Origin: Chitinimonas arctica
Lineage (GTDB): Bacteria > Pseudomonadota > Gammaproteobacteria > Burkholderiales > Chitinimonadaceae
Assembly: GCF_007431345.1 (NCBI RefSeq)
Contig: NZ_CP041730.1
Location: 4,340,001 to 4,404,000 of the forward strand
Direction of reading: 5' to 3'
DNA: 64,000 bases
A program made the position numbers and the translations under genes. Positions 42,744 to 52,500 of this stretch are shown piece after piece; within the stretch, counting starts at the first letter, position 1, and each line of letters begins with the position of its first letter. The notes below the pieces were generated by a model that had not been told where the DNA came from, did not search any database, and saw only the letters and a list, made by a program, of their open reading frames with translations.

Positions 42744-44777
42744 ATGCGCGACATCATGTCATTCCTGCTGGACCCCGCCGCGCTATCGAGCGAGCAAGCC
42801 GCCATCGTCGGCGATATGGCGCAGTCGCAGCGCGTCTATGCCACGGCCGGCAGCGGCAAGACGACCTTGCTGGCCCATGCAGCCTTGGCGCGCCGGATGG
42901 CCGGGGTGCCGGTCGAGCAGATCAAGCTGCTCACCTTTACCCGTACCGCTACCGAGCATCTGCGGCAATACCTGGCCGCCATGGCTTCCCAGCATCGCAT
43001 CGATCTGCCTGAACCACGCACCATCCTGTCCTATGCCGGCCAATTGCTGCAGCGCCTGACACGTGCCGGCTATGGCCTGGCCGGCTCGCGTGCGCTGGGC
43101 ATCAACGATCCGCAGTTGCGGGAAGCCTTGAGCGGCGCTATCCACCAGGGGGCCTTGGCCCTGCGGGACCACGACGACGAATTCGATATCCCGCAGGACA
43201 ATCCGGCCAATCTGGCTACCCTGCATGCCCTGTTCACCCGTATCAAGGGCGAGCGGCGTTTTGACCTGCGAACCTTGCTGGACAGCGACGACGCCATCGA
43301 ATTGGATGTGCTGGCCGAACAGGCCAGGCAGCCGGTCGCGGTCATGGCCTTCCTGGTGGCGTTCGAGCGTATCCGCGAGCGGAAGAGCTTTATGACCTTC
43401 GCCGACGTGCTGACTCAGCCATTGGATCTGCTGGCGCAATTTTCCGATGCCTACCAGGTGGTCAAGGAAGCCGAATGGGTCTTGCTGGACGAAGCCAATG
43501 ACTTGAATAGCGCGCAGCTGCAGGTCGCGCTGGCCGGCCGTCTGCGCAGCGCCAAGGTTATCGCGGTCGGCGACGAGAACCAGTGTGTGCTGACCAGCCT
43601 GGGTGCGCATCCCGAGGTCATGGCGCGGGAATTTCCCGCGCGGGTTCCCGGCGCGGTCGATGTCACCCTGGCCGGCGCGCGCCGCTTCGGCGGTGGATTG
43701 GCCAAGCGTATTCAGCGCACCGTGCGGCAACAGTCCGCGGCGGCCAGCCAATGCCACTCGGTGGCCGCGCATGTCACCAAGGTCCAGGCGGTATCCTGCG
43801 ATATCCCATCCCGGACGGTAGCCCTGCTGGCCGAGCATCTAGCGGCCGACGCCACGGGCACGGCGGCGGTGCTGAGCCGAGAGCGCCACTTGCTGGTGGA
43901 TATCGAAGTGGCCTTGGTGGAGAGCAAGATCGCCTACGAGCTGGACCTGGGCCAGCCTTTTTTCTTCGATCCCACCGTCACCGCCTTGCTGGGATTGTTG
44001 GCGGCCGGCGGCAACCGTTTGGCGAAGCTGGGCAAGGTCGTGGTGGCGCCCGCCTTCCGCGCCGATATGATCGTCGAGTTGGCTGGCCTGCTGTTTCCGG
44101 AGTATCCCATCGAGGAACGCGAGCGCGCGCGTGCCGATCTACTGGCCATTACCGACGGCAGCGGCAGTTTTCTGCGCTATGCCGTCGAACAGGCCCACCG
44201 CCTGTCCGGCCAGCTTGCCACGCGCGATCAAAGGCTGGCGCGCTTCAATACCCATTGGGACTACCTGGTAGCGATCGAGGCCGATGCGCCGGCGGCAGAG
44301 GTGCTGGCAGAATTGGGGCAACGTTTTGCCTTGCGCGAACAACTGCATGGCCAGATTCTCGACCCGATCGAACGCCGCGCTGTCCTGGGCATGTTCGAAC
44401 GGCTGCAGACCCTGGCCAGCCGCCGTGCCTTGAGCGTGAATGCCTTGCTGGTCGAGATCAACCGCTTGCGCACGGCTTATCGCGCCATTGGCCGGCCTGG
44501 CGTGAAGGGCTGGGCGCCGCGCGTCAGCCTTTCCACCTTTCTCAAGGCCAAGGGGCGTGAATTCGACCTGGTGATCCTGACTCATCTGGATGCGGATATC
44601 AGCCCGCAACCCTTCCCCCGCCAGGACACCTTGAACGATCCCGGCGAACACGCCATCGCCGAACGGCGCCTGTTCTACGTCGCCGCGACACGGGCCAGGC
44701 ATGTGCTGCGGCTGCTGAGCAGCGAAAAGGGCCAGGTGAGTCCCTTTGTTCTGGAAATGCTGGACAAGGCAGCCTGA
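42744..44777 (+). CDS. superfamily 1 (UvrD/Rep-like) helicase
   Basis: 677 residues. Walker A ATAGSGKTTL (about 33-42), motif Ia TFTRTAT, motif II variant WVLLDEANDL (DEAN instead of DEYQD), GDENQCVL (motif III), STFLKAKGREFDLVILTHLD (motif V), ERRLFYVAATRAR (motif VI). Motif order and the motif V/VI shape fit UvrD/PcrA, but the altered motif II and the missing long 2B domain separate it from housekeeping UvrD. Unwinds DNA with ATP. Follows the exonuclease gene, hence possible joint DNA processing. Confidence 0.85.
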   Translation: MRDIMSFLLDPAALSSEQAAIVGDMAQSQRVYATAGSGKTTLLAHAALARRMAGVPVEQIKLLTFTRTATEHLRQYLAAMASQHRIDLPEPRTILSYAGQLLQRLTRAGYGLAGSRALGINDPQLREALSGAIHQGALALRDHDDEFDIPQDNPANLATLHALFTRIKGERRFDLRTLLDSDDAIELDVLAEQARQPVAVMAFLVAFERIRERKSFMTFADVLTQPLDLLAQFSDAYQVVKEAEWVLLDEANDLNSAQLQVALAGRLRSAKVIAVGDENQCVLTSLGAHPEVMAREFPARVPGAVDVTLAGARRFGGGLAKRIQRTVRQQSAAASQCHSVAAHVTKVQAVSCDIPSRTVALLAEHLAADATGTAAVLSRERHLLVDIEVALVESKIAYELDLGQPFFFDPTVTALLGLLAAGGNRLAKLGKVVVAPAFRADMIVELAGLLFPEYPIEERERARADLLAITDGSGSFLRYAVEQAHRLSGQLATRDQRLARFNTHWDYLVAIEADAPAAEVLAELGQRFALREQLHGQILDPIERRAVLGMFERLQTLASRRALSVNALLVEINRLRTAYRAIGRPGVKGWAPRVSLSTFLKAKGREFDLVILTHLDADISPQPFPRQDTLNDPGEHAIAERRLFYVAATRARHVLRLLSSEKGQVSPFVLEMLDKAA

Positions 44778-44789
44778 TAGGCGAGGAAG

Positions 44790-44819
44790 GATGACCGCCA
44801 CGCGGGCGTGACGGTCATC
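44790..44819. terminator. hairpin between convergent genes
   Basis: GATGACCG and CGGTCATC, 8-bp arms (loop 14 nt) between the helicase and the exported protein on the other strand. No T run on either side, so weak as a terminator. Confidence 0.4.
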
Positions 44820-44827
44820 GAAAGGCC

Positions 44828-45481
44828 TTACTGGTTTAGACGAATCTGGTAGTCGAGTACATTGCCCCAGATCGGGCGATAGTTACAATTGGTGGGCTGC
44901 AACTGCCAGGACAGGATGGAACGCGCCACGCGGGTCTGGCCGGACATCGGCTGCAAGAGGCCGATATTGGTATTGGCGGCCGCGATGACGTTGAATTGCC
45001 AAGGCGGATTGGCGCCGAGGAATTCATTCGACAAATGCACGCTGTCCACCCCCACGGGCACGAAGATGGCGCCGCTGCGCACGCAGTTGAGCACATATTC
45101 GCGACTTCCCGGCAGCGGTGCGCCGCCAAAGCCGTAGGTCTGCTTGACGCTGACCGGGCAGCTGAACATGCGGCGTTGTGGATCATAGCCGCAGCAGGTC
45201 ATCTGCTCGTACCAGGTGCTGCCCTGGTAGGAAGTCTTGCCGCAGTAAGCTGGATCAGGCGCCAGGATATCGTCCACTTGCGAGCAGGACTGGTACTTGT
45301 CATAGATCGCGGCTTCGAAGCGAAGTCGCTGGTCCTCGGGCATCTTCTCCCAGCCGGACTGGGTGAACTCCTTGACGATGGCTTCCTTGACATCGGGACT
45401 ACAGGACGGCCCGGCGGCTTGCGCGGTACCGATCAGTATCACTGCGCCGAAAAGCATGGCCAATCTGGAATACAAATACAT
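44828..45481 (-). CDS. exported Cys-rich hypothetical protein
   Basis: 217 residues. Signal peptide MYLYSRLAMLFGAVILIGTAQA, then a body with about eight cysteines (GPSCSPD, YQSCSQ, PAYCGK, MTCCGYD, FSCPV, LNCVRS, TNCNYR), which suggests disulphide bonding outside the cytoplasm. AGGAGG 7 nt before ATG 45481 fixes the start; the longer frame (45571) is rejected. No family recognised. Lies behind the type I secretion operon but 390 nt from it, with no sign of being secreted by it. Confidence 0.65.
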   Translation of the reverse strand: MYLYSRLAMLFGAVILIGTAQAAGPSCSPDVKEAIVKEFTQSGWEKMPEDQRLRFEAAIYDKYQSCSQVDDILAPDPAYCGKTSYQGSTWYEQMTCCGYDPQRRMFSCPVSVKQTYGFGGAPLPGSREYVLNCVRSGAIFVPVGVDSVHLSNEFLGANPPWQFNVIAAANTNIGLLQPMSGQTRVARSILSWQLQPTNCNYRPIWGNVLDYQIRLNQ

Positions 45482-45870
45482 GGTGGTTTCCTCCTGCGGG
45501 ATGATGGGGAGAACCATGGTGGCGAGCAGGACCGTCCCTCGCTGCGCCTGGAGAGTGGACAAAGTCCCCACCCCGCCGGACGTATATCGACGTCGATCAC
45601 TTATTGATTGCTCGTATGCGGCTAAAGGCTAGACCGCCCGCCATGGCTGTACGATGCACGAAAATGGGTGCCAAGCACGTTCCGGCAAGTACGGTGGGAA
45701 TGGTCCCGGCCGTAAAGCACGGGAGGCAACTGTGTGCCTTTCCATCTAGGCCGAAGCGGCCGGTACTTGCTAAAGGGGGAACGCGTACAAGAAAACTACG
45801 CCAGATCGGAGGGGTTTACCCAAGTGTGCGACAGGCGGATTCGAAGGGAACCCAGGTTCTCCCGCAATCC
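45482..45870. other. 389-nt region without a supported gene
   Basis: Between the exported Cys-rich protein and the adaptor gene, both on the minus strand. Short plus-strand frames cross it (45604-45918) but carry no start signal or family match. Nothing else seen. Confidence 0.4.
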
Positions 45871-47265
45871 TCAGCGCTCCCGCGCGGCTTCTTGTACGGT
45901 CTGTTGCAGCGGGGATAACAGGTATTCCAGCACGGTACGCTTGCCAAGGTGGATTTCGGCGGTCAACTGCATGCCGGGCGCCAGTGCCAGTTTGCCGCCC
46001 AGATTCTGGCGATCCAGGGCGATGCGTGCACGGTAGACTGAAATGCCGGTGGCTTGCGCAGGAGAGCTCTCGGCGAGCAGCGACGAAGACGGTCTGCCCG
46101 AGTCGCTGGCGTCGGCACTGATACGCATGACCTTGGCCTTCAGCATGCCGTATTTCTGGAAAGGGTAGGCACTCAGCTTGACCTGAGCCTGCTGGCCTAC
46201 GTGCACAAAGCCGACATCCTCGTTCTTGATGGCTACGTCGGCATACAGCTGCTCCCCCTGCGGTACCAGCGTCATGACCACGGCGCCGGCCTGTACCACC
46301 GCGCCCACCGTGGTGGTGGCCAGTTCCTTCACGACGCCGTTCTGCGGCGCACGCAAATCCATCAGGCCTTCCTGGTAGGCGCTCCTTGTCAGTCCAGGCG
46401 CCAACTGGGTGATCCGGTTGCGCAAGTCGGCCAGTTCTTTTTCGAGCTCGGACCGATAGCTGCTGCGCAACTGGCTCAGCTTCTGCTGCTGCGCGGCGAT
46501 GGTAGCGTGCAATGCATCGACGGTGGCCCGCTGTGCTTCCAGATCGCGGCGGCGTTCGATGGCTTCGCGCCGTTTGTCGTGGCTGGCCAGCTTGCTGAGA
46601 AAGCCATTCTGCTCCAGGCGTGCATAGGAGTCGGCGGCTTCCTCGAAAGTCGGCAGGGTTTGCTCGAGCTTGGCCAGCACTTGTAGCGCGCTCTTGCGTT
46701 CATATTCGGCTTTCAGCAGCAAGGATTGCGCTTGTTCCTCGCTGTCGTGAAAAGCCCTGCGCTGCGCGATATCCTGGCTTTGCACCTGGGCAAACAGCAG
46801 GGAATCGTCGCCGGCCCGCTTCTGCATAGGCGTGTTGCGCAAGCCGGCTTCGATCCGTCGCACCTGCATCTGCGCCGTGTCCATGGCGTTTCGCTGCCCA
46901 CCATGCTCAGCTTGTGCCAGCGTGGTGTCCAGCCGTGCCAGCAACTGCCCGGCCTTGACCTGATCGCCTTCCGCCACCAGCAATTGCTTGACGATGCCGG
47001 CCTCGGCAGGCTGCACCACCTTGAGCAAGGTTTGGGAGCTAAGGGTGCCTTCCGCCGTCGCGACAATGTCGAGCTTGCCGAACGCCGCCCAGATCAACAG
47101 TATCGACACCAGTACGCAGATCGACCAGAGGACGACGCGGCTAGCTTGGCCTGGCGTCTCGTTCTCGATCAACTTGAGCGGGTCGTGCCAGCGTGACGGC
47201 GGGCGTAATGGCGTGACCTGGGTATCGGTCTGGCTGGCTTGCGACATGCGTGCTGGTATCTTCAT
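45871..47265 (-). CDS. type I secretion periplasmic adaptor (HlyD family)
   Basis: 464 residues. One TM near 42-62 (VVLWSICVLVSILLIWAAFG), barrel-sandwich halves (TLLKVVQPAEAGIVKQLLVAEGDQVKAGQLLARLD and the second half ITQLAPGLTRS..., APQNGVVKELATTTVGAVV), long coiled coil between, C-terminal barrel. Connects the ABC exporter to TolC for secretion of the RTX protein. Start at 47265 has a weak ribosome site; 47247 is an alternative. It is the last gene of a rtx-ABC-HlyD operon. Confidence 0.92.
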   Translation of the reverse strand: MKIPARMSQASQTDTQVTPLRPPSRWHDPLKLIENETPGQASRVVLWSICVLVSILLIWAAFGKLDIVATAEGTLSSQTLLKVVQPAEAGIVKQLLVAEGDQVKAGQLLARLDTTLAQAEHGGQRNAMDTAQMQVRRIEAGLRNTPMQKRAGDDSLLFAQVQSQDIAQRRAFHDSEEQAQSLLLKAEYERKSALQVLAKLEQTLPTFEEAADSYARLEQNGFLSKLASHDKRREAIERRRDLEAQRATVDALHATIAAQQQKLSQLRSSYRSELEKELADLRNRITQLAPGLTRSAYQEGLMDLRAPQNGVVKELATTTVGAVVQAGAVVMTLVPQGEQLYADVAIKNEDVGFVHVGQQAQVKLSAYPFQKYGMLKAKVMRISADASDSGRPSSSLLAESSPAQATGISVYRARIALDRQNLGGKLALAPGMQLTAEIHLGKRTVLEYLLSPLQQTVQEAARER

Positions 47266-47293
47266 GGGGTGGGTAGCTAAATGGCGTACCAGG

Positions 47294-49480
47294 TCAGCCA
47301 GGCATATTTTCTGGTGCTGGTGCTGGTGCTGGTGCTGGTGCTGGTGCTGGTGCTCGCGCGGCGGCATGGGCCTGCAAGCGGGCGCCCTGTTTATCCAGGC
47401 GGAACACCGCGTCGACCTGGAGCCCTTGCGGTAGCCCGTGGGTAATAAAGAGCATGGTGACCTTGCCCTTGAGCGCATTGACGGTCTGGGCGAAATGCTC
47501 GGCGGTGGGGCCGTCCAAGGCACTGGTGGCTTCATCGAACACCAGGATGCGAGGGCGTTTCAGCAGGGCGCGTGCGATTGCGATGCGCTGGCGCTGTCCG
47601 CCGGATAGTCCGGCACCCCGCTCGCCGATCTCGGTACGGTAGCCTTGCGGCAGTGCTTCTATCACCTCATGGATCTCGGCCATCCGGCACGCCTGGGTAA
47701 TCTGCTCGAAGGTGGCGTCGGGGCTGGCCATGCGTAGATTGTCGTAGATGGTGCCGGAGAACAGTACCGTCTCTTGCGGCACCACGCCGAAGTAGCTGCG
47801 CAGTTCGTTCGCGGACAGATACCGGATATCCACCCCATCGATCAGGATGCGGCCCGCACTGGGCTGGTAGAAGCCTTGCAGCAATTTGGCCAGCGTGCTT
47901 TTGCCGCAGCCGGATGGCCCCATCAAGCCGATGGTCTGGCCGGCTTCCACCCGCATGCTTAGATTCTCGTATACGTTGGCGAGGTGAGGCTCATAGCGGA
48001 AGGCCACTCGATCGATCTCGATGCGGCCTTCGCGCTTGCCGCTGCGGGAAGGCAGCACGGAGTAAGGTTCGGTGGGCGCATTCATCAAGTCGCCGAGCCG
48101 CGCCACGGACAGGCGTGCCTGCTGGAATTGCTGCCACAATCCCACCAGGCGCAGCATAGGTTGCGAGAGCCGGCCGGCGAACATCTGGAAGGCCACCAGC
48201 ATGCCGATGGTGAACTGGCTGTTGTGCATCACGGTGTAGGCACCGATGGTCAGTATCAGCAAGCTCATGATCTGTTCCAGCAGATTGGAGGCAGCGTTAT
48301 AGGTATTCGCCAGTTGCTTGGTGGCGAAACTCGCCTGCAAATAGCTGGCCAGGTAAGCACCGTAACGATTGTTCAGTTGCGGCTCCATCTGTAGGGACTT
48401 CACGGTTTCCAAACCGACGATGTATTCCGTCAGGAAAGCCTGGTTGCGCGCCCCCAGCAGGAACTGCTCTTGCAGCCTGGCCTGGAACAAGGGAGCCACG
48501 ACCAGGCTCATGCCGACGATGACGGCCAGGATCGCCAGCACGATCAGGGTCAAGGGCACGCTGTAAAAGAACATGATGCCGACGAAGATCAGCAGGAAGG
48601 GCATGTCCAATACCAGCGTCACGGCGGCGCTGGCGATGAATTCGCGGATGGTCTCCACGCCGTGTAGCCGGGCGGCGATCACGCCGGTGGAACGCTGCTG
48701 GAAGTACATGGGCGGCAGCTTGAACAAGTGGGCGAAGACCGATGATCCCAGTACGGCATCGACGCGGTTGCCGGTGTGCAGGATCAGGTATTGGCGCAAC
48801 CAGCTCAAGCCGGCCGTGAACAGGATAAAGACGGTCATGCCGATGGCGATGACGATCAAGGTGCTCTGTGTGTGATGCACGACCACCTTGTCGATGATCG
48901 CCTGGGTGAACAGCGGCGTGGCCAGCGCGATCAACTGGATCACCAGCGAGGCCAGCAAGACCTCCTGCCAGAGGCGCTTGTGCTTGAGCAGCTCGGGGAC
49001 AAACCAGCGGAATCCAAAGGGCCGGCGTGGACCTTGCGGCTGCGGATTTTCATCGTCGGCCACTGTTTCGGCGCAAGGCGCAACGCGGGTGGCCTGTCCG
49101 GTGTAGCGCTGCGTGAATTCCGCCAGCGGCACGGTGCGCGGCTCGGCGTCCGCTGCCTCGATCAACAGCACCTGCTGCTTATCGGCCATCAGCACGATAG
49201 CCGGTTCGATGCCCGCCCCTGCGTCCGTCGAGGCGGTGGCGGTCGCGGGTGCCAGCCATGCCAACAGGGGAAACGCTTCGCGGTGCAGCTTGCCCGCTGC
49301 GATCTCGTGCGTCGTGGCTGCGAAACCATGGTCGCCGGCGGCATCGAGCAGGGATGAAGTGGTGTGGGGCGCGGCGTATTGCTGACGAGCCAGGTCGGCG
49401 GCATACGGGCGCTGATGCAGTATGCAAATGCCCTCTAATACCCAATGGAATAGGGCTGGGGTGATGGCCGAATTGTTCAT
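47294..49480 (-). CDS. type I secretion ABC transporter (HlyB-like permease/ATPase)
   Basis: 728 residues. N-terminal peptidase-like domain (about 1-135) without catalytic Cys, as in HlyB; TM segments from about 160 to 410 (ALATPLFTQAIIDKVVVHH, TAGLSWLRQYLILHTGNRVD); nucleotide-binding domain with GPSGCGKST, ABC signature LSGGQRQR and ILVFDEATSALD. Exports the RTX protein in one step from the cytoplasm. The C-terminus ends in an Ala-Pro repeat encoded by seven CTGGTG hexamers (47311-47352 plus strand). The HlyD gene starts 28 nt on. Confidence 0.93.
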   Translation of the reverse strand: MNNSAITPALFHWVLEGICILHQRPYAADLARQQYAAPHTTSSLLDAAGDHGFAATTHEIAAGKLHREAFPLLAWLAPATATASTDAGAGIEPAIVLMADKQQVLLIEAADAEPRTVPLAEFTQRYTGQATRVAPCAETVADDENPQPQGPRRPFGFRWFVPELLKHKRLWQEVLLASLVIQLIALATPLFTQAIIDKVVVHHTQSTLIVIAIGMTVFILFTAGLSWLRQYLILHTGNRVDAVLGSSVFAHLFKLPPMYFQQRSTGVIAARLHGVETIREFIASAAVTLVLDMPFLLIFVGIMFFYSVPLTLIVLAILAVIVGMSLVVAPLFQARLQEQFLLGARNQAFLTEYIVGLETVKSLQMEPQLNNRYGAYLASYLQASFATKQLANTYNAASNLLEQIMSLLILTIGAYTVMHNSQFTIGMLVAFQMFAGRLSQPMLRLVGLWQQFQQARLSVARLGDLMNAPTEPYSVLPSRSGKREGRIEIDRVAFRYEPHLANVYENLSMRVEAGQTIGLMGPSGCGKSTLAKLLQGFYQPSAGRILIDGVDIRYLSANELRSYFGVVPQETVLFSGTIYDNLRMASPDATFEQITQACRMAEIHEVIEALPQGYRTEIGERGAGLSGGQRQRIAIARALLKRPRILVFDEATSALDGPTAEHFAQTVNALKGKVTMLFITHGLPQGLQVDAVFRLDKQGARLQAHAAARAPAPAPAPAPAPAPENMPG
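47311..47352. repeat. hexanucleotide repeat (CTGGTG)7
   Basis: Seven perfect CTGGTG units, read on the minus strand as Ala-Pro codons in the C-terminal tail of the ABC exporter. Since 6 is a multiple of 3, gain or loss of units would alter the tail length without breaking the frame. Confidence 0.95.
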
Positions 49481-49508
49481 GTCTCAGGAAGATAAGGTGG
49501 GCGGAACG

Positions 49509-49540
49509 GCTCCGCCGGCGCCGTGGGCGGCCGGCGGAGC
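49509..49540 (-). terminator. hairpin between RTX gene and exporter gene
   Basis: GCTCCGCCGGC and GCCGGCGGAGC, perfect 11-bp arms with a 10-nt loop, between the RTX stop (49571) and the exporter start (49480). No T run follows on the minus strand, so it would be leaky. Hly and related operons use a partial terminator here to lower exporter expression. Confidence 0.6.
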
Positions 49541-49570
49541 GAGGTGCCGAAAGACGCCTCCTGCGTTGCC

Positions 49571-52500
49571 TCAGGATGTGGCGGCAAGCGCTTTGCCCTT
49601 GTTACGAAGCAGTTCGTCGGAGCCGGGCACGGCTGCGTGCCCCGCTCCGATCAGGCTGGCGGTAGCAGCGTCACCGCCCTGCAGCTCGGCCAAACCTTGC
49701 GCTGCGTTCTCCATGCTGTTCAGGTGGAAATCGAGCTTGGCTGCAGTCAGCGACCAACCATTCAGACGGTGGACCTCGTCGCCCTGCTGCGACGGCACTT
49801 TCGGGGCGGGAGTAGCGCTTGCTTTCGCCTGGATCGTTTTCGATTTCACCGTGGCGAAATCCCACACCGTATTGTCGGCGAACTTGATCTGCTCCATCGC
49901 GTAGGGGCCGGCGCCGTCCTGATAGAAGTACGACTTGATGCGCAGTACATTGCTGGCGCCGGTAATGGTCAGCAGCAGATCGTTGCCGGTGCCGTCACGC
50001 TTGACGATGACATCGGTCGCCTTGATACCGGCATCGAGCAGCAAGGTGTCGGTATTGGCGGCGGTGTCATAACTCTGGTCGATGATGTCATTGCCCGAGT
50101 TCTTGCCGAACTTGTAGGTATCGTTGCCGCCGCGACCATCGAGCCAGTCGTTGCCGGTGCCGCCGTCCAGGACGTCGGTGCTGCCGTAGCCGACGATGGT
50201 GTCGTTGCCGGCCGTGCCTTGGATGACCTTGGCCTTGACGGTAGCGACATCCCACACGGTGTTGTCGGCGAACTTGATCTGCTCCATCGCATAGGGACCG
50301 ACGCCGTCCTGATAGAAATACGACTTGATGCGCAGCACATTGCTGGCGCCGGCAATGGTCAGCAGCAGATCGTTACCGGTGCCGTCACGCTTGACGGTGA
50401 CATCGGTCGCCTTGATACCGGCATCGAGCAGCAAGGTGTCGGTATTGGCAGCGGTGTCATAACTCTGGTCGATGATGTCATTGCCCGAGTTCTTGCCGAA
50501 CTTGTAGGTATCGTTGCCGCCGCGACCATCGAGCCAGTCATTGCCGGCGCCGCCGTCCAGGACGTCGGTGCTGCCGTAGCCGACGATGGTGTCGTTACCG
50601 GCCGTGCCTTGGATGACCTTGGCCTTGACGGTAGCGACATCCCACACGGTGTTGTCGGCGAACTTGATCTGCTCCAGCGCGTACGGGCCGGCACCGTCCT
50701 GATAGAAATACGACTTGATGCGCAGCACATTGCTGGCGCCGGCAATGGTCAGCAGCAGGTCGTCGCCGGTACCGTCACGCCTGACGGTGACATCGGTCGC
50801 CTTGATGCCGGCATCGAGCAGCAAGGTGTCGGTATTGGCGGCGGTGTCATAACTCTGGTCGATGATGTCATTGCCCGAGTTCTTGCCGAACTTGTAGGTA
50901 TCGTTGCCGCCGCGACCATCGAGCCAGTCATTGCCGGCGCCGCCGTCCAGGACGTCGGTGCTGCCGTAGCCGACGATGGTGTCGTTGCCGGCCGTGCCTT
51001 GGATGACCTTGGCCTTGACGGTAGCGATGTCCCATACGGTGTTGTCGGCGAACTTGATCTGCTCCAGCGCGTAGGGGCCGGCGCCATCCTGATAGAAATA
51101 CGACTTGATGCGCAGCACATTGCTGGCGCCGGCAATGGTCAGCAGCAGGTCGTCGCCGGTACCGTCACGCCTGACGGTGACATCGGTCGCCTTGATGCCG
51201 GCATCGAGCAGCAAGGTGTCGGTATTGGCGGCGGTGTCATAACTCTGGTCGATGATGTCATTGCCCGAGTTCTTGCCGAACTTGTAGGTATCGTTGCCGC
51301 CGCGACCATCGAGCCAGTCATTGCCGGCGCCGCCGTCCAGGACGTCGGTGCTGCCGTAGCCGACGATGGTGTCGTTGCCGGCCGTGCCTTGGATGACCTT
51401 GGCCTTGACGGTAGCGATGTCCCATACGGTGTTGTCGGCGAACTTGATCTGCTCCAGCGCGTAGGGGCCGGCGCCGTCCTGATAGAAATACGACTTGATG
51501 CGCAGCACATTGCTGGCGCCGGCAATGGTCAGCAGCAGATCGTCGCCGGTACCGTCGCGCCTGACGGTGACATCAGTCGCCTTGATACCGGCATCGAGCA
51601 GCAAGGTGTCGATATTGGCGGCGGTGTCATAACTCTGGTCGATGATGTCATTGCCAGAGTTCTTGCCGAACTTGTAGGTATCGTTGCCGCCACGGCCATC
51701 GAGCCAGTCATTGCCGGCACCGCCATCCAGGACGTCGGCACTGCCGTAGCCGACGATGGTGTCGTTACCGGCCGTGCCTTGGATGACCTTGGCCTTGACG
51801 GTGGCGATGTCCCATACGGTGTTGTCGGCGAACTTGATCTGCTCCAGCGCGTAGGGGCCGGCGCCGTCCTGATAGAAGTACGACTTGATGCGCAGTACAT
51901 TGCTGGCGCCGGCAATGGTCAGCAGCAGGTCGTCGCCGGTACCGTCACGCTTGACAGTGACATCCGCCGGCGCGATGCCGGCATCGAGCAGCAAGGTGTC
52001 GGTATTGACGGTGGTGTCATAACCTTGGTCGATGATGTCATTGCCCGAGTTCTTGCCGAACTTGTAGGTATCGTTGCCGCCGCGACCATCGAGCCAGTCA
52101 TTGCCGGCACCGCCGTCCAGGACGTCGGCACCGCCGTAGCCGACGATGGTGTCTTTACCGGCCGTGCCTTGGATGACCGTGGCCTTGATGATCTCGGCAT
52201 TCCATGCATTTCCGTTTGCAAAGCGGATCTGTTCCAGGGAATAGGGGCCGATGGCATCCGAGTGGAAGTAGGATTTAATGCGCAGTACATTGCTGGCGCC
52301 GGCAATGGTCAGCAGCAGGTCGTCACCGGTACCGTCGCGCTTGACGGTCACATCGGCCTCCTTGATGCCGGCATCGAGCAGCAAGGTGTCGGTATTGGCG
52401 GCGGTGTCATAACTTTGGTCGATGACGTCATTGCCGCTGGATTTGCCAAATCGATAGGTGTCGGAGCCAGTGCCGCCGTCTACCGTGTCGTTACCCGCAC

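Noticed and set aside
49845..52480. CRISPR-like regular repeats
   Set aside because: Period of 390 bp, no spacer structure and in-frame coding repeats; these are RTX protein repeats.
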